64,000 nt of DNA, from positions 3,775,484 through 3,839,483 of the forward strand of contig NC_133218.1 of assembly GCF_040436345.1 (NCBI RefSeq). Direction: 5' to 3'. The notes under the pieces were generated by a model, which did no database searches, had not been told where the DNA came from, and was given only the letters and a program-made list of their open reading frames with translations. Of this stretch, positions 45,985 through 57,900 are shown piece by piece (within the stretch, counting starts at the first letter, position 1; every line of letters begins with the position of its first letter). The DNA comes from Pagrus major. Its lineage: Eukaryota > Chordata > Actinopteri > Spariformes > Sparidae. A program made the translations under genes and the position numbers.

Positions 45985-48900
45985 GTGAGTTAAAAAAACA
46001 AGTTAAACTGTGAATTTCATGATTCGGCCTCGTCCGTCGTCTGACCTTGTGTGTGCCATCAAACTACCACGTGTGAAAACTTTCATTCCTACCCTGAAAC
46101 AACTTGACCAGAAGTGGTCTGAACATCAGTGTCCAGGTCTCCTAGCCTTTAGCTTCGCTCTTAGCATGACTGCAGGTTAACTTCTCCTGTCTTCTGGTTC
46201 CCTCCTACAGAGAAACGATCCCCGCAGGCCGAGCAGCCCGGACGCCGAGTCTGCGGCCCTGTCCACCTGCAGCAACGCGGACATCTTCCGCAGGATGAAC
46301 ACCATCCTGGGCAACGCTCTGGATTTCACCGGTGTGTGCAACACGCCCAACAACTCCAAGGGGAAAGCAGACATGCTGTGTGGTGAGGTGTCGTTTGTGT
46401 CTCACTGATGAACAAAGAAAAGGATCCACGCTGCTGGTGTTTAAATGGTTTAGCTACAGGAAACCCCATTTGACCTCTTCAGACTTCTGCTCGCTTCCAT
46501 TTTAATGTCAAGTAAACAAAGAAAAGCTCCAAGTCCTCACAGCTTTAGAGCTGAAAATTGATAAGCAAATGGAGAACTCCAAGTCAAAACCCTCCACTTG
46601 ACCTCCGAGCAAAAATCAGATTAAATTTGTAGTTTAATCAGTCTGGATTTTCATAGACTTTAATCATTTGTCGTATAACTCTGCACATTCAGGGCTGCAT
46701 GCTGTCTCAGTTCCATACGTTTGGTTTGGACATGCAGTAAATGAGGTCTTTATTGTTGGTCCAAAGGTAATCAACTAAACTGTTTCGTTCTAAGCAAAAC
46801 TCTTGATGTGATATAAAATGTCAGAAAACTGACAAAGCTCCCTCAATTTCTTAGAAACCTCTTCAGATTTCTGTTCTGTTGCAAGAGAAGCTGCAGCTCC
46901 TCAGATCTCAGGAGCTGAAAACCTGAGATGAGTCAGTCAGATCTCTCCACTTGACCTCTGAGCAGAAATCGATAAAGTTTGTAATTTAATCAAATTATAT
47001 GGAATTTCATCCCCAACTGTTCATTTATGTTAGAATCAATGTTTTATAAAATGTCAGAAAACTGTGAAAAAGCCCGTCTCAATCTCCCAGAAACCCCATT
47101 CGACCTTGTCGAATTTGTTTCATTTTAATGTTAATTTTAAAAAAAACTTGCAAAGCTTGCAAGTTTTTGGGGTTTTTTTCCCTAAAAACTAAATTACAGT
47201 AGACATGATCTCAGTGTCCGATGTTGGATTCTCCTGCTGCTGTTCAGCAGGTGACATTTTTGTTGTAGCTTTACATTTACACCATAAAATGACTTGAATG
47301 AAAGCTTCAACAATACTTAAACGTCAGGGTTAGAATGAATGTTTTTTCATATTTAAAGGCGAAGTTGCATCCCCGTCAAAGGATCACCTTTAACTTTCTC
47401 AGCTGGAGTTTGCAACTGTTAAAACTCCTTCACCTTGTCATTATGATCTGTGTGCCAGCAGCTGATTCATGCTGCATCGCTGGTCTGCAGCATTGCAGCA
47501 CTTCTAAGTGTTTTTTTTTTTACCTCAAGAGTAAGATTTGCCAAGATTTAAGCTCAGCGCAGCGCCTGTGTCCTTCTCTTGAATTAATTTGCTAAAGGCA
47601 TGTCCATGGTTGTGACTTGCAGTCTTAATCTAGATAATTATACAGCATTAAAGTCATAATAGACCGGCTTGATCTAAGCAGCAGTACACTTATGTTCTGA
47701 GAGTGATACTAAAGTGAATCGTATCTTGACGTTAACTGAGCTGAACTTCTGGTGTGGCCTCTCTGCCCCACCACCCCAGCTTGGTGTTGCTGAATCAGGG
47801 CTGTAGTTGGCAGCTGGATGGTTTCCAGGCCTGGAGAGGGAAGGGAGGAGCTGGCGGTGCAAATCGCTCCGTCCTCAACATCTGATCAGTCAGCTGCTTC
47901 TGCTACAGCGAGCCTCTGCATGCCTGTTTCTTCACTGTGGGTGTTTGTGTGTAAAATAAACACAAAGTCATGTGTATGATAGTTATTTAAATCCAGGTTT
48001 GTTTGTTGAGCCTCAAGCCTGACGCTCTTTTTAGAATAAAGTCTGCTGAGTCATTCACTCCCATCTCCCATGCTGCCTCCCACCATGCCGCTGTAGCTCT
48101 GCCCCTCGCCTCCTCCTCCCTCTGTCAGCTCGCTCAGGAAACGCAGCTAGACAGAGTAAGCAGCAGCAGCAGCAGCAACAGTGGGAGCAGTGGCGGCCGT
48201 CTTCTCACCAACTCGGAGGCGTGCTGTGCCTACCAGAGAGGGGAGTACTTCTATCAACAAGCCAATAGCTCCGACAGGAATTTTTCATTACACAGTTGTT
48301 AGGCAAGGAAGCAGGGAGGTGGGGGAGAGCTGATGTCATTAGCAGGGGTGTGCGAGTGCATCAGCAGCCATGTCACATGCTGCTAGGTGGGTCAGTGATG
48401 CGGACGGAGATGCATGGCAGTTTCACCGAGCACAGAGGCAGCAGGTTAGCTCCCCCGTCAGCCAGGGTAGGGGGAGATGTGATGAGGGAAGTTTTTTATT
48501 TTTTTATTTTAACATGAAACAGTTTTGTGTGTTGACTCTCTCTGAGCCCGTTTCTATGTAACGTAGATTGAAACAACAGTTCTCTTTTAGCTGACTAACA
48601 CTTCCTCTCCTCTTTTTCTACATCTCTGAACTGGACCTTGGACCGAAAAGAGTCGGAGCTGGCTGCGGTGGGCAGCAGGAGGATGCTCTTCCCCAACTGT
48701 GGCAGCATGCCGGGCTCCCAGGAGATGCCGTCATCCAGGGGCCCACCGGGTGTCACAGACCTGGGCCTGGGCCTCCAGTCCCTCCGGCTGTCCGGGTGGG
48801 ACAGACCCTGGAGCAGCCAGGAGACAGACACACACACACCCCCCTCCCAGGTTCAGACCAGCTCACCCTCCAGTAAGTACACAATCTTTTATTTACTTGA

Positions 48901-51900
48901 ATTGTTTTATGAGGTCTGGTCTCTCTATATTTTATTCAACATAATGATCCAGAGTGAGTTGTGGTAGTTGTTTTCCGACGTGTTTATTTGCTCTCACCAT
49001 GACTCTTTTATTTTCAACATGTAACATCTGTGAGGCTGTGTGCTTTGATTCATGTAGCTCTCATTTCTATTGAAATATGTGGTGGTGGCTCAGTCTGTAT
49101 GTGTGGGAACAGGCTGTAGCGTCACCAGGGAGGATGATGTAGCAGTTTTCCTTTTACTGCGTCTCTAGTAATTCAGTAGGCACAAAAACAGTCCAGTGAA
49201 GCTACTTTTCTTTTCCACAAACCTACAGGATGTAAGGTTTCTTTTTTAAATTGTAACTAAGAAGTTCAATCATTTTCTAAATATTTAAGTGTATAACCTG
49301 TTGATCAAACTCATGCCAAGATATTAATATTTTTCAGCCAGAATGCATACATTTGAACAGGACTAACCGTTCAACTTTGTGATTAACGTGTGAATACAGA
49401 TGTAAACGCTGACAGTTTTGAGACCAGTCTTTGGAGAGGTATCACAAATGACGATGCCCCACTTGTCGTGACCCCATTTGTGAAGCTATAGTTTTACTGT
49501 TGCATGTCCAAACCGACCAGGCACAACTTCATTTAGAGCTTTCTAAACTGGGCCCGCAACAAAGTGGGACAGAGCTTTGAATGCGGCCTACAGCTGAATA
49601 ATCCCCTCAGAGCCTCATGTTCACTGTTACAGGCCACGCACTACATATCTGTCAGTTGCCAGCTGACTCACTTTGTTATCAAAAGGAAGATGCTGGTTAA
49701 TAGGTAAGGAATTGCACTGGATTTTGTTTGGAGAAGGCGTCATAGGAATTGGCCTGCAGTGTTTGTGCTAAGGGAAAGGCGTGCAGCTTCTGTTACCAGA
49801 TTGTGTTTCAGATTGGTAGCAGCCAAAAACACTGAATGTAAAATTGAAAATGCTATGACCATCGATTCACCAGGCATGTTGGCTGCCAACTCGCACAGTG
49901 TCTTCTACATGCTAATTTTGGATACATGAGTTTGCGTTAAAGCCTCTAAGGTCTGCAGATTCAGCACACAAAGCCAATTTTACTCACTTTGCTCATCCAG
50001 ATTCCCTAAAAGAGCAACGAAAGATACACATTTTAGAAAGCAATTCAGCATGCCTCCTGACAAATCAATATGGCTCTGTAGATTCAGCACACGCATCCTA
50101 TTTTCTCCAGTTTGCTCATCCTCTTGCGAACATCAAACAAGCTAAGGGTAAATATCACCATGGCTACATCACTGAAATGGCTGAGTCATCTCAATGAGAC
50201 TGTAAATGGTATAATTGTCCTTTGTCTCCAGTGCTAGGTATACTGAACAGTCCCTTCAGTAGCATCCTCGGGAAGCCCCCGGGCTACCTGCCTCCTGAGT
50301 CCATGAGCATGACTGCTGACTTCTTGGAGAAGTTCCCCAGCATGGCTCGCATGGCAAACCGTCTGGACTCGAGCTCCTTCTTGGACTCTCGCTCCAGCAG
50401 TCCTGAAGACTCGGAGACCAGTGGCTTCAGTTCTGGCTCAGACCATCTCTGTGACATGCTGGTAAGGCCATGATACTTAATCTGCAACTCCTGATTTGTG
50501 TTTGATTGTAAGGGGCCAGTCAGGAGGGGAACATTTGTCTGTTTGACAACCAGGTCACAATGTGCTGACATGTAGATAAACATGAATGATAAAATGGTTG
50601 CTCTGGCTTTTTAAATGAGGCTTTTATTAGAGATGGGCCCATATTCCAAACTTTAATATATTTTAGGAAGACATGTCACTCTTTGGATCTGTTCCTGTTT
50701 TTAATTTGCTGTTTCTTCTGTGATTTATACAACATTTTCTGTACCAGTTTTCTTGATAAATTTCATGTTAAAGTACTTTTTCAATAGTACTAAAAAAAAA
50801 TACAAAAACTAAATTGGGCATGAGACGATATGAAAATTCATGTCCCGATTATCCTGTCAAACATGATATTATCCCAGTAATCATTAAAATATTAAAACTG
50901 AAATTGCAACTGGAGGCAGTTTAACCTTACATGTTGTTAAACTATCACATCAGATGGGAGACATCTACTCATTTTTAAAATCTTTTATAGTCCCTATTCT
51001 TAATACAGTCATGCCATAATCGGCACTGTTGGTCTGACTTTCGCTTACAGAATTATTGTTCAAACTCTCTAATTTCCATTTGTTTGTGTTAAGCTGCTGT
51101 CAATAAAAATCACTTCCTTTTACAGAGGTTTCATTTTAAAGTCCTTGAAGCTGTAACCCCTCCCTGTCCTGCTAGACTTTTATTGTGTAATATCTGCAGG
51201 AAATCTTGAGTCTCAATGACGGTAGCATAAAATGCAAAATGAAGACAAAGGATTTCAGTTTCTGAGGGTTATATAAGTACAGTAGTGTTTAGTGTCCAGG
51301 CTCTGACCTTATTGCTCCTTTTTGTAAAGAAAGGTGAAGCTAGACTCGGAGCCTTTAAAATGCTTTACACAGCAGTGATGGTGGCAGCATCAGAAACGAG
51401 TGTCTGCCTAGCTTTCAGGTGAGCAGTGAGGCAGCAGGCCAGAGTAAACATGACAGATGGCTTCAGTACATCTCCATGTTTAATACGCAAGTCATGCAAG
51501 TGTAACGGCAGATTCAGACGGCTGCCTGAACCATCTCACAGACTGGGCACACTGGATGCCTGTGTACTGCATGGCGGCTGCATTACCGAGCTGCTGCGTC
51601 TCACTCGTGTGTTTGTGTTCACATGGGCTATGTTGCAGCTGCATTGCTGCTGCAGCAGCTCCTGCATGCCCCATCTGTTTACATGGAGTTTGACTTTGAT
51701 AATTATCAATAAATATGACGAGGTGATTTTCCTTTACCCTGCTGAAAGAAGAAAGCTGGAGGGGGAGCGAGGGAAAGTGAGTGCACAGGAAAACTGCCCC
51801 TCACCTGTTGTATGTATTCACTTCATGTCTGACATATTCTACATAGACGGCCATTAAAACTGTAGTGAAATGCTGGTATGATGCCCATATGACTGTCTAC

Positions 51901-54900
51901 AGGTCGTTTTCAGGTCGATAACGGCACACAGTTGCGATAGAAATTGGTGAGACTCCGAATCTCTAAATGACGCGACGCAGCAGCCATGCTTGACATGCGC
52001 GTGAGAAGCGTGTCCCAGGCATCCAGGGTGAACGGTCTAACCTATTAACTTGGATGCTGAAATGAAAAGCAAGAGGTAACGCCATGCAGCAGCGCTGCAC
52101 ATGCATCCATTGTGTCCAGCCTGTCAGTCTTTGCTTCAGATACACAGGTTTTATTTACTAATGAAGAGAAATGCAGAGCAGCAGATTGGAAAGTCACAGG
52201 ACTTGTTTCTTTGGTTGGAATCAGTGATTTTGAAATGTATTTGTTCATGTAAATACTTTGTAAACAAATTAGTGGAGTTACCCTTTTAAAATATAATCCG
52301 TCTCCAGTAACATTCAGTTGTTTGGACATGTCTCTCTGCAGTCGACTCTGCGGATTTCCCCTCCCCTGCCTTATCTTGCTTCAAGCATGCAGAAGGATCT
52401 ACTGCGTCTAGGATCCCGTATGGACCCACAGGACTCCAGCTCTCCTCTGACCCCGCCATCCAGTGCCAGCCCCGCCTCCTCAGTCATCTCCCGCCGCTGG
52501 CGTACTGGCTCTCCGTGGCCTGGTGCAGACGTGCTGGACCAGTCGGATGATGCTTTCAGTATTGAGAGGGAGGCCCGCCTGCACAGACAGGCTGCAGGTA
52601 AACACTTCAAATCCTTAGCCATTTAGATTTTTTTTACAGGTCAGCTTAAATGGTACACATGAAAGTTGTGGTGCCTTTTGAGTATATATGACCTCTGAAT
52701 TTCTCTACCCCTCAGCTGTGAATGAGGCCACATTCACCTGGAGTGGTCAGCTGCCTCCCAGAATCAACAAGGATCCTCTGTACTCCTGCAAGGTCTTTCT
52801 TGGTGGCGTTCCCTGGGACATCACAGAAGGTAACTGCGGCTTCACGTTTACTTCCTGATTTTATGGATGTGTATTGGTGTGCAATGAGTGATTAGCTTTA
52901 CTGGGCTGTGCTTAATTCCATAAATCCCAAATTCCTGTTTAGATGTAGCAGGATAAGATAATCCTTTTATTGAAAGAGGGAAAAGCTTGCAAGCTACTGC
53001 TGACAATGATCCTGATGAAGACCTACCTTCATTTTGCTAAAATAAAGGCATTTTAACTTTACACAAATTATACACTGTAGGCCTTTTTGTTTTTGAAGGA
53101 CTTTTTACAAGACTGAATAAGTGGAGTACACCTGAAGTTTCCAAAGAGCATCTGTATGTGATCACCATAAAGACCCAGCAGAGCTTTTACAGTCTTTCAG
53201 TTTTTTTCCTTCTGGGGAAAGTCAACTTAAGCAATCTGGCTTCATATCAGCTAGAATTTCCCAAATAAATGGCCAATAAGAGATATCCCAATGTCGGTCC
53301 GATACGTATTGTGCATCCCTAAAACTAAAGCGTTTTTTTTTTTTTTTTTTTTTTAAAACACAAAATAAGGGATTTTGTTCATATTTACATTCATTTAATG
53401 GGTGCGTTTTATAAACAAGGCAAAAATCATTTGCTGAATTCATCACAAAGATAAGAGTTAAAGGACTTCTATTTAACAGGAGAGAAGAACTGTGAAGCCA
53501 AAATGGAATAAATGAAGTGTTTATATTTTGAGTATTAACTCAACTTAACTTCCCACAACCACACCCATCAAAACTAGAGCCACATTCACTGAAATACTAC
53601 CTCCATTTTACTAAAAACATCTGCTAAATGAACAGCTTGTCCGTCTCACTCCCTCATTCCTTTATTTCAGCTGGGCTCATCAACACCTTCAGTGGGTACG
53701 GCCCTCTGACTGTGGAGTGGCCGGGTAAGGATGGAAAGCACCCTCGCTGTCCTCCCAAAGGTAATGTAGCCAAAGGTAACAACAGGCTGGTAGGCTATTT
53801 TTTTTATTCTTCAGGGTTTTAGGGTGGCACTGTGGTGAGCACATGGTATGCTGGTGAGTTTGACTGTCGGGCCTCTAGAGCAACTTTGGGTGGTGATACT
53901 GGGGCGCAAATGTAGCAGAAGACATGGTGATAGATGCATGGAGAAATCAAAATGACTCTCAATGCATTAGACCTAAAGTGAGTGTCTGTTTGTGGAAGCT
54001 TATAACTGTTTTCTGGTTTTCAGAGGTATTTATTCAACTTGCTGGTGTTTTAGGCCGTTAGACTGAGCAAATGTTCATCTTTCCGAGCACACATGTCTGT
54101 GAAAGTAGAAATGTCTCAAACTTTGACAGATGGTTGCAGCCCTAGTCAGATAATCACTGCCTGATCTAATGATTATTTTCATTATAGATAACTGAAGATA
54201 TATTGATTACAAACAAAATTGACTAATCCAAATTGTTTGTAAAAGGCCAGACCAAATTAGTTTTCAACAGACAAAACACTGCAAACTGCCATATCATAAC
54301 TACTCACTTGTGTTACTGGCATTTTTATAATCGTTATAGTAGCTGCCTGAACATTGTGAAAGTCATTCTGTCAGTCTAAAATCACACCACAATAAATTGG
54401 CACTGGAGGGGGGCTCATTTTTCTGGATCCTAAAGTATTCTATGTTTTAGGCTATGTCTATCTGGTGTTTGAGAATGACAAGTCTGTGCGGGCATTGCTG
54501 CACGCCTGCTCCCAGGACCCGTTTCACCCAGAGGACAACCGAGAGTACTACTTCAAGATGTCAAGCCGCAGAATGAGATGCAAGGATGTGAGTAGAAACT
54601 AAAACCTGCACTGCAGTCAAACATTTCAAGTAATGTGAAGCACGAATTTGAGATGCTTGTACTTTTCACACCATTTTCTACTTCTACTCCACTACATTTT
54701 ACTTTCCCTTCATGAAACATTTCATGGTTCCAGCTTCTCAAATGTGAAGATTTGCAGTTTTATTTTGAATTTTGTTAACTTTAAACGTAAGCTTGTAAAC
54801 ATGTTCTTGAACCAGGACTGGATCATAAGATGTCAGATTTGGTAGCTACAGCAGTTGTATATCATTGTGTCAGATGCTGTATCCTGCATCATTGTTCTTC

Positions 54901-57900
54901 AGTTCAGTTCTTCCAGTAAATGAAACAAAGTTTGGTATCTTGTCAACTGATTCCTGTGACACTTGTCAATTTTTCTGGTACAGGTTCAGGTGATCCCCTG
55001 GGTGATCTCTGACAGTAACTATGTGCGTTGCCCCGCCCAGCGTTTGGACCCCAGTAAGACAGTGTTTGTCGGTGCGCTGCATGGCATGCTGAACGCTGAG
55101 GCGCTGGCCAGCATCATGAACGACCTGTTTGGAGGCGTCATGTACGCTGGCATCGACACGGACAAGCACAAGTACCCCATAGGTGAGACGGTCAGATTTT
55201 TGGCTTTTCGTTCTTTAAGTGAAACATGCTGAAGGAAAATTTATTTGTATGTGCATGCAGTTTGTAGACATGTTGTAAAGTATTTGATGTCACTAGTTTT
55301 AACTTCAGCATACTGTTAGCTACAGCTATAGGGTTCAACAAAGAGTTACATTTGTATTGGTCACATGTCTTCAGTTTTGTTTCTGTGTTCAGGATTCATC
55401 TTGAATCAAATCATGTGCACTTTGAAAATTAAATGTTGCATTAATGAACTTTGACAGACTATCTTGGCAAAACTTTTTTTTAAGAAAACACAGGAGAAAA
55501 AAATTTAGATCAGACCTAGAAAATGGATCCTCAGGAAAAAAATTGCTTCACTTGCCCCTCAGGGCTTCTGTATACTTCAAAATAATAAGGAATACAGAAT
55601 GCTTCACATTCACATGGATTAAAGTTCTCCGTCGCTACGACGGATTTCCATCATTCAAACTTAACAGAGGCGACTTGTGAGATCAATGTAGATCGGAGAA
55701 CTGTTGGCTGATTTTTTTTTTTTTTTTTTTTTTTTTTTGTAATTTTTTTATTTTTTATTGACAGATTGTCACACTCTACAGCCAATTGTACCGTTAACGG
55801 CGTGTGCGCGCCTGACCAATGACAGTGTAGTGACCCACATAGGGCGGGATCTCAACACGGAGCGGCGCTAAAGTTTAGCTGCTTAGCTAGCAATGACTCG
55901 TCGCGCTGCTACGTTATCAATTGAGTTTAGTCAGCACGTGAGAACTCGTCTGACACTGAGAGTCTCCTGTTGTGTGCTACATGTGTGAAATAACTATAGT
56001 CTGGACTTTGTCTGCAGTGTATCTGTGTAAACTGCTTCATTCAGCGTCTCTCCCTCCCCTCTGGCACCGTGAGTTACCATGGTTACAGGAACGCCCTGAA
56101 ACTTTATAATGATGATCAATAAGAAGTTTTTGGTTAGTTTGACTGTACAGAATCATGAATGTTGCCTGATTGTAGCTCAATGCTGAAATCTTGTATTATA
56201 ACATATAGAACAAAGCCTCAGAGCTTCTTTGATTATTAACAGTATGTTAGTGATGACAGAAAGGTGATAACTCGCCATCAGACTGACAAGGCTGCAAAAG
56301 TTGCTGTTTGTATGATGTATTTTTCTGTTAAACGATAAGAGGCTCACTTTAAACAATATTATGAATAATAATAATGATGATAAGTAGAAAAATAGCGTAC
56401 TGAAAAGTTCTGTAGATGGTTGATTATTTGAGAGAGTAAAACTTGAGAGAAGCTTGGCAAAAAAAGGCATTGATTTCATAGATTGAAAATTACATTGAAA
56501 AGACAAAAAACATTTTAAGTGTGAATAGAACAGCTGTTCAGATCATCCTCCTGCAAAACACTGTTGGTCAAATATTTAAACTTGATGTCTGCATTAGAAC
56601 ATGATGTGGGGTGAGGCTGTAATTCTAATCTTATTTTTTTAGCACGTGTCAAGTAAAATGTCCTGTAACATGTTTCACAAATTACAAATGACTTGGCTAC
56701 AGCTCGAAAAAACATTTCAGTCAAAAGATTTTTTTTTTTTGCTTTAATCCATGCATTCATAACAACGTAAGACCGTATTCAATCAATTTCAGTGTGGTCA
56801 CTGTGATCGGCGTATTCGCTGTACTTGTGGATTCAATTTCTTGATTAAACTTTGACGTGAGGATTTGAGCCATAAACAAAATGCAACTATTGAAAGTGCT
56901 GACTGTTGAGGAAACAGTCTGGACCATTTGGCCTCTGTCATTGCTTTCAAATATCTGTTTATATAAACTTGATGTGGAGATTGTTTGCTTTGCCAAACTA
57001 AATTATTGACCTTCTTGTGTACAGGCTCTGGACGTGTCACTTTTAACAATCAGCGCAGTTACCTGAAGGCTGTGTGTGCAGCATTTGTTGAGATCAAAAC
57101 CCCCAAGTTTACAAAGAAGGTAAGACGATGCTCTGTAATCAGTCTTTGTAATTTCTGTAATCAATAATTAGTATCTCTGCTATTGTGGAGAGCCGTTTGA
57201 GTGACTGTGATTAAATGTCTAACTGGAAATGATGAATAAGGCTCAAATCTTTGCCTTTTAATTAAAAAGAGTGAAAGTCAAACCGCTATTACGAACTGCT
57301 TGTAAAGCAAAAATGCTGTTGCACTGTTTATTTTTGAAAGTCACTGGTGCTTAATCAGCAGGTTCTCACTAAGTGGTGGAAGCTTTTTTCTCACTGCGGC
57401 TTTGCCTTTCCCCTTCAGGTCCAGATTGACCCCTACCTGGAAGACTCAATGTGTCAAGTTTGCCTTCGTCAACCTGGGCCTTTCTTCTGCAGAGACCAGG
57501 TCAGTGGAAACTCATTTTTCATTACATCTTTTTGCTGCCTCCTGGAGGGCTTGATGATTGTTGGATGGTAGGTTGTCACATTGTGCTCTGGACAAGGTTA
57601 CCAGTGAAAGTGTTGTATGGGCCCCAGTGCGTAAAATGTTTGACCCTCCTTGACGAAGCAAACTGGTCCATGTACAACCACAAATTTTGGATGAAGGATG
57701 AAGAATTGCTTCCTTTAATATTACCAAAAACACCAGACTTGCATCATCTTGAGATGGTTTGGTTTAGGAGAGATGATTTGTATGGCACTTTTAAATTTGT
57801 AATGTAAAATGCTTTTTCGTAAGGCATAGAAATAAATCAAAACGATTAAGAATCCAGTGACAGGGTGATTAAAATGCAAGTACACAATGCAAAATCACTT

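Noticed and set aside
48003-48302. 99-codon open frame as an extra cpeb1 exon
   Set aside because: No match to CPEB1 proteins I know, the serine run stems from an AGC repeat, and exons 2 and 3 already join in phase. Kept only as a finding to check.
48591-48650. Acceptor at 48,590 (TCTTTTAG) for cpeb1 exon 3
   Set aside because: With the phase of exon 2 it gives an in-frame TAA within three codons; the downstream AG at 48,650 restores the frame and conserved protein.
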